A stretch of DNA of 64,000 bases from Fistulifera solaris (Eukaryota; Bacillariophyta; Bacillariophyceae; Naviculales; Stauroneidaceae): contig AP026130.1 in the NCBI GenBank assembly GCA_030295235.1, forward strand, positions 1,302,001 to 1,366,000. Reading direction: 5' to 3'. Under the pieces are notes generated by a model. It was not told the DNA's origin and ran no database searches. It saw only the letters and a program-made list of their open reading frames with translations. Shown one piece after another: positions 10,407-21,869 of this stretch; the first letter of the stretch is position 1, and every line of letters starts with the position of its first letter. Both the position numbers and the translations under genes were made by a program.

Positions 10407-11352
10407 CTATGGATCTCGGCTGCTTGTTACGTTCTTTCGAGCGGCATTGTACAGGGTTGTCAAGCGCTTACGGTAGAACTTCCTCTCGTCTTGTCCCCGA
10501 ATGAATAGCTCGCGAAATTTGTTGTTTGAGAAAGAGCCGATACCGAATGCTGGAAGGATACGCAAGCCACGTGCGAATGAGACAGTCGCAAACTCTTTTC
10601 TGATCGTCGCAAAGCGATCGGCAGTCGTCGCTTCGGGAAAATTGAAATAGTCCATGGCATGAATGTGTAAAGGAGCAGTCAATATTTGAGCACTCACGGG
10701 TATCGCTAACGCCATGGTCAGTTCCGCAGTATTACGCTCCCAGCCTCGCTCATGCTCTAAATACTTGGCGACACTCGGGGCCGCGTAGAATGTAGCATAC
10801 ATGGTAGCAGTGTCGCGTGCGGCAAACAGGCCGAACGTTCGTAACGGAGTCTTGCGTTTCGCAGCCTCCGGACAACCAAAAGCTTTGGCAAATACGGAAT
10901 CTCTCCAAGCCAATAAAGAAATATTCGCCACGGCCGACGCCGCAACCTTTCTTTGCTTGCGTGCTTCGTCGTTGCGTATCTTTTGAACATCTAAAAACAT
11001 TTCGGAAAGATTCGCAACGGCATACGTTCCGAAGTAGACGGCAAATGTCAACCGAAACGACAAGCCTCCGAAAAATACACGAGGCTTTGCTACCATCTCG
11101 TGAGAAGCATTCCTTATCGCAATGAGAAACTTTGCAGAGCCCGAAATATCTTGTACAATGCATTTGTCAATGATCGAAACTAGCGGAGACACAAGAAAGG
11201 GAAGCGGCAAAAGCGCATCCGATCTCTTTCGGGGCACGGGTCTTGGCAGCTTCAATGAAATCGTGCGGTCTCACATCCGAAAAGATAAATGCACGATACC
11301 ACGGATCTTCCGGTTCGTCCTCGACTTCGAACTCCAGTCTCTTGTCGCTCAT
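10407..11352 (-). CDS. Multi-pass membrane protein, carrier-like, copy 1 (one frameshift)
   Basis: About 314 residues if the frame is continuous, and closely similar to the gene at 12167-13111 over the whole length. The start is ATG at 11352 (MSDKRLEFE...). The first ~50 residues, up to GCAFAAS, are in one frame and the rest (FLVSPLVSIIDKCIVQD onward) in another. The break coincides with a GGG/CCC triplet at 11199-11201 where one surplus base explains it. Several hydrophobic helices contain Arg or Lys; SPLVSIIDK faintly resembles the Px[DE]xx[KR] signature of mitochondrial carriers, but the second and third signatures are not evident, so membership is a guess. Divergent from its paralogue across a CRE-rich promoter. 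Synonymous sites have diverged a good deal, so the duplication is not recent although the protein is conserved. Confidence 0.7.
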
Positions 11353-12166
11353 TTTTGTCACTCCGTGATTGTTGTTTGAAGATTTAGTGTCGCGGCGAAA
11401 TAGAAAACGACGATCGAAAGAACGTGAAGATAAACTAGTCAAAGAGGGCACAGAAAATGCTGATATTGATGAGTTTACTTGTGTTTGACCCTCAATGATG
11501 ACGATGAGGCGAAGATACTGGTAGCAAAGATGCCGGAAGGTGCCAAAGAAAAATTCTGTCCCTTCGAACTCGAACAACCCTACGAGTAAAAGCATGAAGC
11601 CCCGTTAGGGTTAGGGGCACAGTGAGACACATGACTGAATATCCAGTCATGGAAAAAGTAAAATACATTACATCCTACAGTAAAATTTGACTTACATTTC
11701 CTTTTAGAGTGTTATGGTTGACGTCATCTTTTGTTCGACGAGGTCCCTGCCGATCCGAGCTCGTGCTTGACACCAAAGGCGGACACCCTGCGGAGAGACT
11801 ATCAAAAGTTCATAACGTCATCACTGACGTAAGTGATGGCTTTGCAGTAGTTATCACGGACCGGGACAAAGTGACCACGTGGTGTGGGTGATGCGGCACT
11901 GATAGTCTCATTTGATTGGCTGAGACACTCCGCCAACGAAGTCATTTGAGTCGATTTGGCCAAGTATTACCTCATCGTTTCCGCTGGAATGAAATCTTCA
12001 ACTTCTTATGTGGTGACGTGGCGTCGACGTGGAAAAACAATCGTACATACACAAACGAGAGGCTTGAAAAGGAAACCTACGTCACACCACATTCATTTTT
12101 ACAAGGGCAAACAATTCCTTCACAACTTTGTCAAACGTTTCTAAATCTTGCCTTTTGTGACCCAAG
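11353..12166. promoter_or_regulatory. Bidirectional promoter with a cluster of TGACGT/ACGTCA motifs
   Basis: Lies between two head-to-head paralogues. Motifs read directly: the palindrome TGACGTCA at 11719-11726, ACGTCA at 11815-11820, TGACGT at 11825-11830, TGACGT at 12014-12019 and ACGTCA at 12079-12084, plus CCACGTGG near 11876. TGACGT-type elements are known CO2/cAMP-responsive, bZIP-bound sites in diatom promoters; that they work here is inference. A dispersed stem-loop element sits at 11631-11670, and two TTAGGG units at about 11605-11616. Confidence 0.5.
11631..11670 (+). repeat. Dispersed stem-loop element, copy a
   Basis: ATGACTG-aatatc-CAGTCAT (7-bp perfect arms) followed by GGAAAAAGTAAAATACA. 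The same core, with the same downstream GGAAAA..GT..TAC string, recurs at 26159, 29585, 20875 (inverted), 53591 (inverted) and, in weaker form, 62462. Confidence 0.7.
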
Positions 12167-13111
12167 ATGAGCAACAACCCGAAACTTGAATTCAGCGCTG
12201 AAGATGAGGAAGAGGCCCCTTGGTACCGCGCCTTCATCTTTTCGGATGTGAGACCGCACGACTTCATTGAGGCCGGCAAGACACGTGCCCCGAAAGAGAT
12301 CGGATGCGCTTTTGCTGCGTCCTTTCTCGTGTCTCCGTTAGTTTCGATCATCGACAAGTGCATTGTGCAAGATATCTCTGGTTCAGGCAAGTTCATGGAC
12401 GCTATTAAGAAAGCTTCCTACGAAATGGTTGCGCAGCCACGCACTTTCTTCGGTGGCTTGTCCTTCCGTTTGACCTTTGCTGTCTACTTCGGTACCTATG
12501 CTGTTGCCAACCTTGCTGAAATGTTCCTCGATGTACAGAAGATTCGCGATGATGAGACCCGTAAGCAAAGAAAGGTCGCGGCGTCGGCTGTGGCGAACAT
12601 TTCTTTGCTAGCATGGCGCGATTCCGTCTTTGCCAAGGCGTTCGGTAATGCGGCGGCTGCGAAGCGAAAGACTCCCTTGCGTACCTTCGGCTTGTTTGCT
12701 GCCCGTGATACAGCCACCATGTACGCTACCTTCTACGCTGCTCCTCGTGCCGCCAAGTACTTGGAGCATGAAAGAGGCTGGGAACGTAACACTGCAGAAT
12801 TGTCCATGGCGTTGGCGATTCCTGTTACGACTCAAGTCTTGACTGCCCCGATTCACATTCACGCCATGGATTACTTCAATGTTCCCCAGGCAACTACCGC
12901 TGAACGCTTTGCTACAATCAAGAAAGAGTTCAACACCGTCTCGTTTGCACGCGGTCTACGTATTCTTCCAGCTTTCGGTATCGGGTCTTTCTCCAACAAC
13001 AAGTTCCGTGAATTGTTCATCCGCGGACAAGATGAATCCAAGTTTTACCGCAAGCGCTTGACGACCTTGTATGACGCCGCGAGACGAAATACTACCAAGG
13101 CCTCCAACTAA
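12167..13111 (+). CDS. Multi-pass membrane protein, carrier-like, copy 2 (intact)
   Basis: 314 residues from ATG 12167, no disruption. It begins with an acidic, soluble stretch (about 1-45, with PWYRAFIFSDVRPHDFIEA), then TRAPKEIGCAFAASFLVSPL and several hydrophobic segments separated by basic residues: near 45-65, 85-115, 135-150, 165-185, 205-225 and 245-265. The C-terminus is RGLRILPAFGIGSFSNNKFRELF and a basic tail. Copy 1 (10407-11352) and copy 3 (26504-27481) share these blocks; the most conserved are SFRLTFAVYFGTYAVANL and NTAELSMALAIPV. An organelle-membrane transporter is plausible because of the carrier-like SPLVSIIDK motif, but I cannot name the family. Copies 1 and 2 probably share regulation through the common promoter. 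Confidence 0.75.
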   Translation: MSNNPKLEFSAEDEEEAPWYRAFIFSDVRPHDFIEAGKTRAPKEIGCAFAASFLVSPLVSIIDKCIVQDISGSGKFMDAIKKASYEMVAQPRTFFGGLSFRLTFAVYFGTYAVANLAEMFLDVQKIRDDETRKQRKVAASAVANISLLAWRDSVFAKAFGNAAAAKRKTPLRTFGLFAARDTATMYATFYAAPRAAKYLEHERGWERNTAELSMALAIPVTTQVLTAPIHIHAMDYFNVPQATTAERFATIKKEFNTVSFARGLRILPAFGIGSFSNNKFRELFIRGQDESKFYRKRLTTLYDAARRNTTKASN

Positions 13112-13764
13112 TTGTCCGAAACACACCCTTTTTCGAGCAAGTTTTTAATTGTTACTAATTTTATCTTATAGTCGAACGTTTCACTTATTCACACAAACAT
13201 CTGCTCCGTCAATTATCCTAAGCAAGTAAATATAGCCCCAGCGGTTACCAAAGCTTTATCAGACGCTTTGGAGGGACCTTTTTGTTTTCCAAAATGGAGG
13301 AAAATGAGAAGTCCATTGTTTACAGAAGTTCTAGATCTGATATTTCATACTTGGGCATAGTTCAAATGTAAAGATATAGCTATGACGCAACGAAACGTAC
13401 GTTCTAATCCAGAGAGGTCTCCCTAGTTTAGTCAATCGTGCGTGCGTCGTGCGACGTGCGAAGGATGGTCGGAGTTTAAGATTCACTGTAGAAAATCGAG
13501 TACGAATTGAGTACACTACAGTTTAGTGTACTCAGCGCTGTTCAACGGATGCATTTTGTCGATAAGCGCAAGGATAAGCGCAGCAGCAACGCGTCTCGCG
13601 TTAACCTCGTCCGCAACGCAATGATGAAGACGGGCGCTGTATCTTGTTAATTGCTCCGGTAATATTTCATTTGCGTAGCTTTCTTTTTATCATTGAGCCA
13701 CGTTCGAAACTTACGTGTGTTTTTAGCAGACAGTATTTGACTTGCAAGAAGCGGAAAGAAAACG
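13112..13764. other. Intergenic
   Basis: Tail of the membrane-protein gene and promoter of the EH-domain gene. No further gene or repeat recognised. Confidence 0.4.
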
Positions 13765-16700
13765 ATGGCGGAAAGCAGTGCGATGAGTTACGTGCCGACG
13801 GCAGAGGAAGTGGTGCGTATTTTGTTTGATGTTATTAAGTGCTCATCCAGCATCGCGCAAAGTCCCTCTCACCTTCCCTTCACATTGAATATGAACTTAG
13901 CCTTATTACAATGCACTCTTTGCGATGGCGGATACTCAACGTGGTGGCTCGATCGGAGGAGCTCAGGCTGTGCAATTTTTCTCTCGGTCTAAGCTACCGG
14001 TAGAAGTACTCAAGAACGTTTGGACGATCGCGGATCAACCCACGACGAACTCTTTGGATAGGCCTAAATTCGCTGTTGCGGTAAGACTCATTCAACTCAT
14101 TCAAAATGGAGTGAAAGGTCAAGGAACGGATTTGCGAGCACCAGAAGGAGTCGTTTTGAAGCCTGCGTTTTTGAAGGAGTGCCTTTGCCTCCTGCAGAAG
14201 CTCCCCCTCAGCAACAGCAAATGCAGCAGCCTGCTCCTCCGGCGCAGCAACCAGCCCCTCCTGCCCCGCAGATGCAGCAAGCGCAGCCTCCGAATATGCC
14301 CCCTCGCCCTCCGATGCAGCAGCCACAGCCACCGCCCGGACCACCCCAGGACAATCGAGCTTTGACGGTTCAAGATCCTTATATGCTAACTCCTACCGAA
14401 CAAGCTCGTTACGAGGAACTTTTCCCCACGTATGCTCAACCAGATGGTTTTGTTTACGGAAAGGAAGCTGTTGAACTATTCTCGAAATCGGGTGTTCCTC
14501 AGAACAATCTAGCAGCAATCTGGAAAATGGTGGATGAACCTGTCGATAATCGTCTCGACAAATTGGAGTTTGCCATGGCTATGCACTTGATTGTGTGCGT
14601 GTCGAGAAAGAACTTGCCGATGCCTCCGTCTTTGCCGATCTCACTGAAACAACTTAGGTCGCAACGTCCTCAGCAGTCCCCTGGATTGTCACCGCAACCT
14701 ACTTCACCCGAGGCACTCCCCAATTCTTCTCCGCAAATGCAACCGCAACAAGGCATGCTCCCTCCACCCATGCAGTCGCAGCCGGGCATGGGCATGCCGC
14801 CTCCGCAAATGCAGCCTCAGCAGGGAATGGGAATGCCTCCTTCGCAAATGCAGCCACAGCCACCTCAGGGAATGGGCATGCCTCCTCCGCAAATGCAGCC
14901 TCAGCAGGGTGCCGGCATGCCTTCTCCACCGATGCAGCCACAGCAGGCGATGGGCGTGCCCCCTCCGCAGATGATGCAACAACCTGGTTCTCCCAAACCC
15001 CAGATGCAATTTCCTCCGCAATCTATCCCAAGTCCGCCTAGAAGTTCCATGGGTATGGGCATGCCTCCTCCGCCCTTGCAGTCTTGGAGTGCTCCCTCTA
15101 TGGAGCAAAGTCACATGAAGCACGAAAGCATTGGAGGAAATGTGTCTGTCATGTCGCAACTATCGGCACCGCCTCCGTTGCCTACCGGTGGAGCAAGCAT
15201 ATCGGACGCCTTCGATGGATTAGATGGTATGGGATCTGGACCGACAGACATGAATAGTTACTTGGCGTCGGCGCCGCCTGTTCACACCGTTTCGTCCTTT
15301 GATGCCGCGAATCAGCAGGAAGAAGCCCCGTACCTCCGCCTCCACCCGTCACAATGCAGCCAGAGTCGCCCGCTCCGCAGGTCAAACCTCATTTTGAAAT
15401 GCCGCCGCACATACGCTCGGCGATGCTGACAACCGGTCACAGTACTACTTCTGAAAGTCAAGATTTGGAACAACTAAGGGAGATTCTGCAAAAACTCCAG
15501 GCAGAAAATATTGCACTTAAAGCTCAGATGGGTCATCTCGCCGAGGAAGAATCTGTAGTTACGAAGCAGGTTTCTCAAACAGCTGCAGAGCTAAGTCAGT
15601 TATCCAGTCAGCTGACTCAAGTTCGGGCGCAAATGCTCGCCAGTAAGGCACGCTTGATGGAAGCAACAGCGGAACTGAACGCCGCTAAAGAGCGAAAAGG
15701 GTACGTGGAAATGGATTAATCGTGAGATCAGTGCTGGCTAAGAATTGCCTGAGAACTAACTTCTTTAACACTTTGTAGTGTGATTCAAGATTTGATTACA
15801 GAAGTGACTTCTACGAAAGAGGCAATTGACGATGCTACACGAGGGGTAGAAGAGAGTCTGCAACAAATGAAGCTCCAATCCGTTCCGCCACCCTTGCCTC
15901 AAACTAACTCTCTCGACGGAGATCTCTTTGGTTTTGATGCCGCGCCAGCTCCCGCCCCTGCGCTTGAAGAAAGTGCTGTACCGGAGCCGCCTAGTCGTTA
16001 TGAATCTCCACAATACACCGCTCCTCAGGAACCGATGCAACCCCAGGGGCACCAGGACAACTTTATTCAAACTGTGCCATCACAGGCATCTTACGACGAC
16101 AGCATTAACGGTCACAAACGTGATAACTCTTCTGGTTGGTTTTCTGGCGGAATTATGGGTGGAGAGTTCGGTGGGGCGATGGGACAAACCACCACTGCGC
16201 CCTTGTCGCTTAGTGCTAGCACGGGGAATGTGCTCTCGCCTCAAGCTATCAACGAGTTGAAAGCAAAGCACAGAGAGGCTGAAAATGTAGCTCGCGACGC
16301 GGAAGAATCCCGGCGTCAAATTGTTGCCCAAACGGATGAGCTCAGGCGTTTGGCCGACGAGGCGGAAAAGAACTTAAGAGAGTATTCGAAGGAAACCGAT
16401 GACAAAAAGAAAAAAGAAAGGGATGTTTGGAAGTGGACGAGGGAAAAAGAAGGATGAGGTACGTCTTGCAAACCAGATCTTGTTTTAAAAGCTTAACACG
16501 GTGTCCGATTCTAAAATTTTATTTGATCGCAGAAACATGCTAGCGATCTAGCAGAGGATGCCCGAACAAAGAAAGAAGCTTTTATGCAGGCACAATCACA
16601 GCTGAATGACGCAACATCGTTGGCAAAAGACACGAAAGCCGAAGTAGAAAGACTGGCGAAGGAGATTGAAGATGCTGAGATTTCTGCAGCGTCTGCAGCG

Positions 16701-16937
16701 TCGATGGAATCGGCACCGCCGCAACATCAGCCGCAATCATCTCTCCCGTCATATTACCCCCCTGCCGAGAGCCAATCTCAACAACCTAATTACGGCGGGT
16801 ATTCGGAAAGCCCATACGGTGTCATGGGAGGGCCTTCGAACTCACCCTACAATCCTTCTGTCATGGGTGGAGGCGGCTTTGAGATCCCCACACCAAGTGC
16901 TACTTACGATGTATACGACAACCCTTTTGCATCTTAG
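13765..16937 (+). CDS. EH-domain endocytic scaffold (Eps15/Ede1/Pan1-like), spliced, with three frameshifts
   Basis: Two EH domains are visible. EH1 spans exons 1-2 (YVPTAEEV | PYYNALFAMAD...AVQFFSRSKLPVEVLKNVWTIAD). EH2 lies near 14385-14610 (LTPTEQARYEELF...AVELFSKSGVPQNNLAAIWKMVD). Both act as NPF-peptide binders in clathrin-type endocytosis. A long Pro/Gln/Met-rich region with MGMPPPQMQPQQ repeats follows (about 14640-15080), then coiled coils (15460-15700, 16240-16400 and 16540-16680), and the protein ends in YDNPFAS, an NPF motif that could bind its own EH domains. Introns read from GT-AG and frame: 13813-13900, 15701-15778 and 16459-16532. The frame also breaks at the T run 14168-14172, the C run 15326-15329 and an A-rich tract near 16400-16415. 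Protein-level conservation continues across each break, so assembly indels are likelier than decay. Confidence 0.85.
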
Positions 16938-17401
16938 TCATCATCAACCTGCACTCTAAGGATTGTAATTAGTCGGAGTCACATCAGTTGGTGCTTTCTT
17001 TTCACATGACATAGTTCATAGGGTTAGTTTTTCTTTGCTGTAACCTTATTCGTCGTTATAATACGTACAAAAAAGCGTTGCTCGTGACTCAAGAATGAAT
17101 TCCAGTCGTGGTAATGTTGACAGTGATGAAGGCCCTTTGACTTACACGTGTCACGTTAGTTTTTCATGCAGCAGTTTGCAGTTTTGTTCATTCATTCGCA
17201 TTCCTCATGAATTCAAATCATCTTTCTTTATAATATTAAAAAAGTCTTTCAGTCTCTTCCCACAAGGATTTGTTGGTTATCTCTTATGAATTAGCGGAGC
17301 GTGTCCTCTGGCAAGAGTGAAGTTAGTGTGAGATTTTACGTCACGAAATCATTGCATTTCTCGTTTCCACTGTTTTCTCTACCAATTCATGTCCGGCTAG
17401 A
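16938..17401. other. Intergenic
   Basis: Spacer between two plus-strand genes; nothing recognised. Confidence 0.4.
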
Positions 17402-17950
17402 ATGATTATGGAACGCAGACGCAATGATCCGAACGAGGAAGAAGGCCGCGCTGTCAAACGAAGACGGACAGCCATTTTAGACGCATTTCAATCAATCTCT
17501 TTGACTCGAGAATCGCCGCAGCGCGATGAATCGATGAGTACGACTGCGAGCAGTTACTTTGATGATGTCGGAAACACTGATGAGGATGATGACGATGAAA
17601 GTGACGTAGTTGAAGCGACGCTACTCTCCGATCGAGAAGAAGTAGAACGACAAGTCATGTTTGATTTGGCTTTCGGTAGACCTACAGGAACACGGAGACA
17701 CCCTATTGACGAAAAGGTAGAAGAATGGATTCGTCGTGACTATTTGATGAGGCAACGCTTTGAACGAAATATTTCTCCGTCAGCTCCGCATCAAGATGAT
17801 ATGCATTTAGACCACGGAACCGTTTACAGAGAACAGTCCGGATTTTCGTCATCCCCTACGATGGTGTACTCTTCGTTACAAAGGTCGCAATCGTTGTCTG
17901 ACCTCAAACAAGCCGTCGACGATAGCATGGACATTGATATGACTGATTAA
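17402..17950 (+). CDS. Hypothetical acidic protein, probably nuclear
   Basis: 182 residues, not recognised. A basic stretch AVKRRRTAI near residue 18 could be a nuclear signal. It is followed by an acidic run (DEDDDDESD, about 58-66), a possible helix (SDREEVERQVMFDLAFG, about 74-90), and Ser/Met-rich C-terminal segments including SLQRSQSLSDL, which has the look of a phosphorylation site. Two start codons lie close together (17402 and 17408); the second gives MERRRNDPN. It is a single exon in apparently coding composition. No domain seen. Confidence 0.55.
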   Translation: MIMERRRNDPNEEEGRAVKRRRTAILDAFQSISLTRESPQRDESMSTTASSYFDDVGNTDEDDDDESDVVEATLLSDREEVERQVMFDLAFGRPTGTRRHPIDEKVEEWIRRDYLMRQRFERNISPSAPHQDDMHLDHGTVYREQSGFSSSPTMVYSSLQRSQSLSDLKQAVDDSMDIDMTD

Positions 17951-19197
17951 TTATCGAAAGGGTGCGATTCATTCTGAAATGGGGGAATAAGTGAATTACT
18001 CGTTGATGTTTTAAGGTCGTGCTCTTGGTCAACGGGCATCTCTAGACTTTCAATTAGATGCTGCCTGCGGGAATTCCAACTCTTACGTTGGGAGCAACTC
18101 ATTGAAGGTCTCATGGTGGCGAACTCCAGTGCGAAAATGTCCTTAAAGTTAATTGAAAGGAAAAGACTCAGCATCTATACTATCTTTCACAAGACAAAGT
18201 TGGTGATAGGTTAACCACGCGTCCGATGTAAAATTTTACCGGAAGTTACAGTATGGGTACTTTCAAGACATTGGATGAGAATAGAGAGATGACGGTCCCA
18301 CCCTGTTTCCAAGAGCTTCCATTCCTGGCGTTCTTCGCTGTCGCGAGATGTGTTTCTTTCCGAAAAAGTCGACTTTTTTAATGGAATTTGGTTACAAAGA
18401 TTAATTCTACCCTGTCAATCTGATCACTATTACAAAGAAATAGAACGGTATATCTCGGACTCGTTGCCTCTCAAACTTGAAGCATTAGTTTCGAGTTACG
18501 GGTAGTCCGTTTTGCTGCATGGAATCATGTACGGCCACTACGCTATTAGTATCCTTTAGGGACGCAAACTGCTAAAAGATGACTAAAATATATAAGTTAC
18601 GTAAATAATTAGCAGAATTTCCACTCTCTGAAACGCTAGATCAAGATACAAAGCACCACATTCCACAATTTGCGACCTTAGCTCTAGCTTTTCCGATCAA
18701 TGACGAACACATCAAAGGGTAAGGTTTGCTGGCCTTGCGACATGGTACAGTAAGGTTACAGCTAAACAAACTTACGTAAAGGCCCAACAGAAATGACCGC
18801 AATGGTCATCGGTCATCAGTGTTATACTGGAAGCCGGAACTTTCCTTAAACCGAAACCACATAATATAAGAAATAAGAACCAAGACACAAAACCTAACCG
18901 GCATTAAGGACTATGAGTACATGGGTACACGTGTACCGTAAAAGGGATAGGTCATAGGAACGAAAGAATTGTACACTTATCGGTATAGACAGATGCCCAA
19001 TCGGGTTTCATCTTCTTGAACTGTATCAGTATTGTAGTACTCAACCTTTCGTCCTGGTCATTTGGTCATCGGTGAACAACAAAACAAGAAACTGGAAAGC
19101 GGAGTGCCACAAGTGCCTCATAAATGTCGATTGACACCACTTTTTGGCCAACCGACTCATTGTTTTCATTATTTCTTTTCATAACATCATCGGCATC
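17951..19197. other. Long intergenic stretch
   Basis: About 1.2 kb without a supported gene. Frames are short and broken on both strands. I see no tRNA-like arms, LTR ends or tandem repeats. The LPMO promoter should be at its right end. Confidence 0.4.
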
Positions 19198-20573
19198 ATG
19201 ACGCTCACATCGCTTTCATTGACGCTGTCTCTCATCTTTATTTTCATAACAAATATTGAGGCTCATGGCGGCCTCGTTTCCCCTCGTAGCCGCAATCAAG
19301 TCGCCCGCGTGCAAGGCTCGGAGACCTCTCGACAAGGTGTACCAAAGCCTGAGTATTGCTGGCAATGCTTGAACCGCAACAATGGAGTTTGCGGTAAGGC
19401 CGGGTCGAATGACTATGATGCTTGGGTTGATTCAACAGGGAAGCCAATGCCGTGGTCATCGGAAGCTACTTATCAAGCTGGTCAAATCATTCAGGTCGAA
19501 TTGGAGATTACTGCCAATCACTGGGGCCACTTCGAGTTTCGTGCGTGCCCAAAAGGAAGACAGACGACTCAGAGCTGTTTGGACCAGTATCCTTTGGAGT
19601 TTGTCCAAGATGTTAGCTACGGAATGCCAAAAGACTTGAATTATCCCGAGCGTGGTTACATTACTGGAGACAAATCGAGATTCGTCATGAAATTCCGTTT
19701 GCCGAATAACTTGTCCGGATCGCAAGTTCTTCTTCAGGTAAGGTGTTTTCGTAATTGTGCATAACGTCTTCATCGGCCGTTCCTCCCATCTCACCTCATG
19801 TCTGCTTTTATTCAAACAGTGGAGATACATTACCGCAAACTCGTAAGTGCATGGCACAAAAGTGATAGGAAAGATTGCCAAACACAACAAAAACTTACAG
19901 TTTGTTCACGCAGATGCAATCCTCCGGGTTACAAATCCTATTTCAATGGCTCAACCAATGCTGATAAGAAGGTCATCAACAGCCAGTATGTCAACATACT
20001 TCCAGATTGCCAACTTCCGTTGTCAGTTGTTGGTGATGGTGTCCCGGAACAATTCTGGAATTGCGCTGAAAGTAAGTGCCGAAATCTTTCCTTGCAGAGT
20101 GTAACTTGATATCGTCATTGCTTATACTTTTCGCTTCACATTTAGTTTCCGTGGGTCCGACATCGCCAAGTACGCCAGTTGCTCCAATTCCGAGCCCCGT
20201 GCGAGCGCCCAGCCCCGTCAGCCTACCCACACCCGTACGAGTTCCCACTCCAGTCTCTACTCCAGTCCGTGCACCAGCTCCAACGCCTGTCACTTCTCCT
20301 GTTCGAGCCCCCGCTGTATCTCCGGTGAATCAGTCGGGCTCTAGCACTGGATGCTGCTCTCATGATTTCAAAACCTGCATCAATTGGTGCGGATCCACCA
20401 GATCCCAGTGCCTCGCTTGTCGACCGGATGTGACATGGCTTTCCAGTGGAAGCCTCCAGTCATCGACGTGTTCCGCGCGTTGGGGAGCCTGCAATGGCCG
20501 ACGCCAAAAGTGTTGTGCCGGTTTGGTTTGCAAAAGGCAGAATGCTTGGTATTCTCAATGCACAACTCCTTGA
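19198..20573 (+). CDS. Secreted lytic polysaccharide monooxygenase (AA15-like) with Pro-rich linker and 12-Cys C-terminal module
   Basis: Copper enzyme predicted to cleave chitin or cellulose oxidatively outside the cell. From ATG 19198 a signal peptide (MTLTSLSLT...ITNIEA) is followed at once by HGGLVSPRSRN, so cleavage exposes the N-terminal His of the copper 'histidine brace'. The second His is in ANHWGHFEFR, and LLQWRYITANSC and EQFWNCAEI are conserved LPMO blocks. Introns: 19738-19821, 19845-19913 (leaving a 23-nt exon 19822-19844) and 20072-20145. The joined protein is about 382 residues. After the catalytic domain come about 45 residues of Pro/Val/Ser-rich linker (PSPVRAPSPV type), then a 12-Cys domain from GCCSHDFKTCINWCGS to CTTP. 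The same module ends the protease at 21870-23351. Its ending WYSQC recalls CBM1, so carbohydrate binding is likely. Choice of AA15 over AA10 is by motif only. Confidence 0.88.
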
Positions 20574-21869
20574 TTCCATTACGAAGAGATTATCTTTAAT
20601 TTATACTATCACTATAGAATTCATAACTCCTTGATCATAGTATTTTTAATGCACATTAAATATATGATGTGGGTACCATACCTTGAAGTGTAGCGGAACT
20701 TCGCCACGACTGCATATTATCTCAAAAATGAATTATCATTTTCCGAGTTGGAAAGCTACCTAAAACTAAATCATTATTTCAATTCGTAACTTTCATTAAC
20801 TAAAGCTTTCGTTATTTGTAATAAATTTTTCATCTTTGGGATACATGTCTCGCATTTATGATGTCGAATACTCCGGGGTACTTTTTCCACGACTGCATTT
20901 CAGTCCTGAACGCAGGGATTTTTTTGCGCGGCACGCATCGTCGCAAACAACACCATGGTGATGACGACAAGAGGACGCGCTACAAACAACACACATTTAT
21001 ATGCAAGCTAGAAAGAACGACAAGCTCTACGTCCTCGAAGAATTACATCGCTTTGTTCTTGTCGTCTTCACGCGACGAAGATCAAATGATATCTTTCGGA
21101 AACATCGAGCCAGAGGCGCTAGTGAGGTTGCAGAAGCAGCAGCAAAGCATCCGGACTACTGCTATTTTTTCGTGTCTTTGTCAGCTCCAACTCAAGAGTT
21201 GCGGGCAACCATCAGCGCTGTCTGTCGTTTTGCCGCAGGAGTGAACGTCGTACAAATGACACACTTACTGACAAGTATCGTTCCTCTTTCCCGGACGTGC
21301 GGAGTAGTAAAGGACTAGCAAGCGTCCGTCCCGTTGGGATGCAATCGTGATTGATCGGTAAACAGGGCCGTTACTATGTTCTTTTTAGACGAGAAAATGA
21401 CTCAAAACGCTGTTGTTGGCTAGAGAAACGGAGAAGGGGCGGAGACGATTGACAAATGCGGTCCAGTCAAGGATCAGTCCGCCGTTCGATCCTAGATACG
21501 ATGTCCGGACTGCACCGATTCGGTCCCTTGCATCCAATCTAGGCCAAGAACGACTTATCCACGATGAAGCGATGCCAGCTAAAGTTTAGTTGCACGCTTG
21601 ACTGGACCCTTTTCCTCGGGTGCGCATCGTCGAACTTGATACTAGGCTGGATCGGGTGATCGGGTGTTCGCAGAATACTCCATCAACCACCCAAGGATGC
21701 ACCATGTTGATAGTCAGGTCGATCCCTTCAGATTTCTCTTCATTGGAGGATATCTTAGTCCTAGGTTCTCGCAGGAAAGACCTGTCATGGAAATGATTTG
21801 GCAGGCATCACACCATTCTTCTCACAATTACAAAGTTTGCGCAAAACAACAAACATCTTATCCGGAATA
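20574..21869. other. Intergenic between LPMO and protease genes
   Basis: Holds one inverted stem-loop element (20875-20909). Two short overlapping frames at 20858-21318 have no recognisable domain and are not called as genes. Near 21655 there is a small duplication (tgatcgggtgatcgggtg). Confidence 0.4.
20875..20909 (-). repeat. Dispersed stem-loop element, copy d (inverted)
   Basis: Read on the minus strand: CAGGACTGaaatgCAGTCGTGG then AAAAAGTACC. The core GACTGaaatgCAGTCGTGGAAAA is identical to copy c (29585). Confidence 0.7.

Noticed and set aside
11605-11616. Interstitial telomere (TTAGGG)
   Set aside because: Only two units, within chance in 64 kb.
20858-21318. Two overlapping plus-strand frames
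   Set aside because: No domain, mixed frames and a stem-loop element inside; treated as intergenic.
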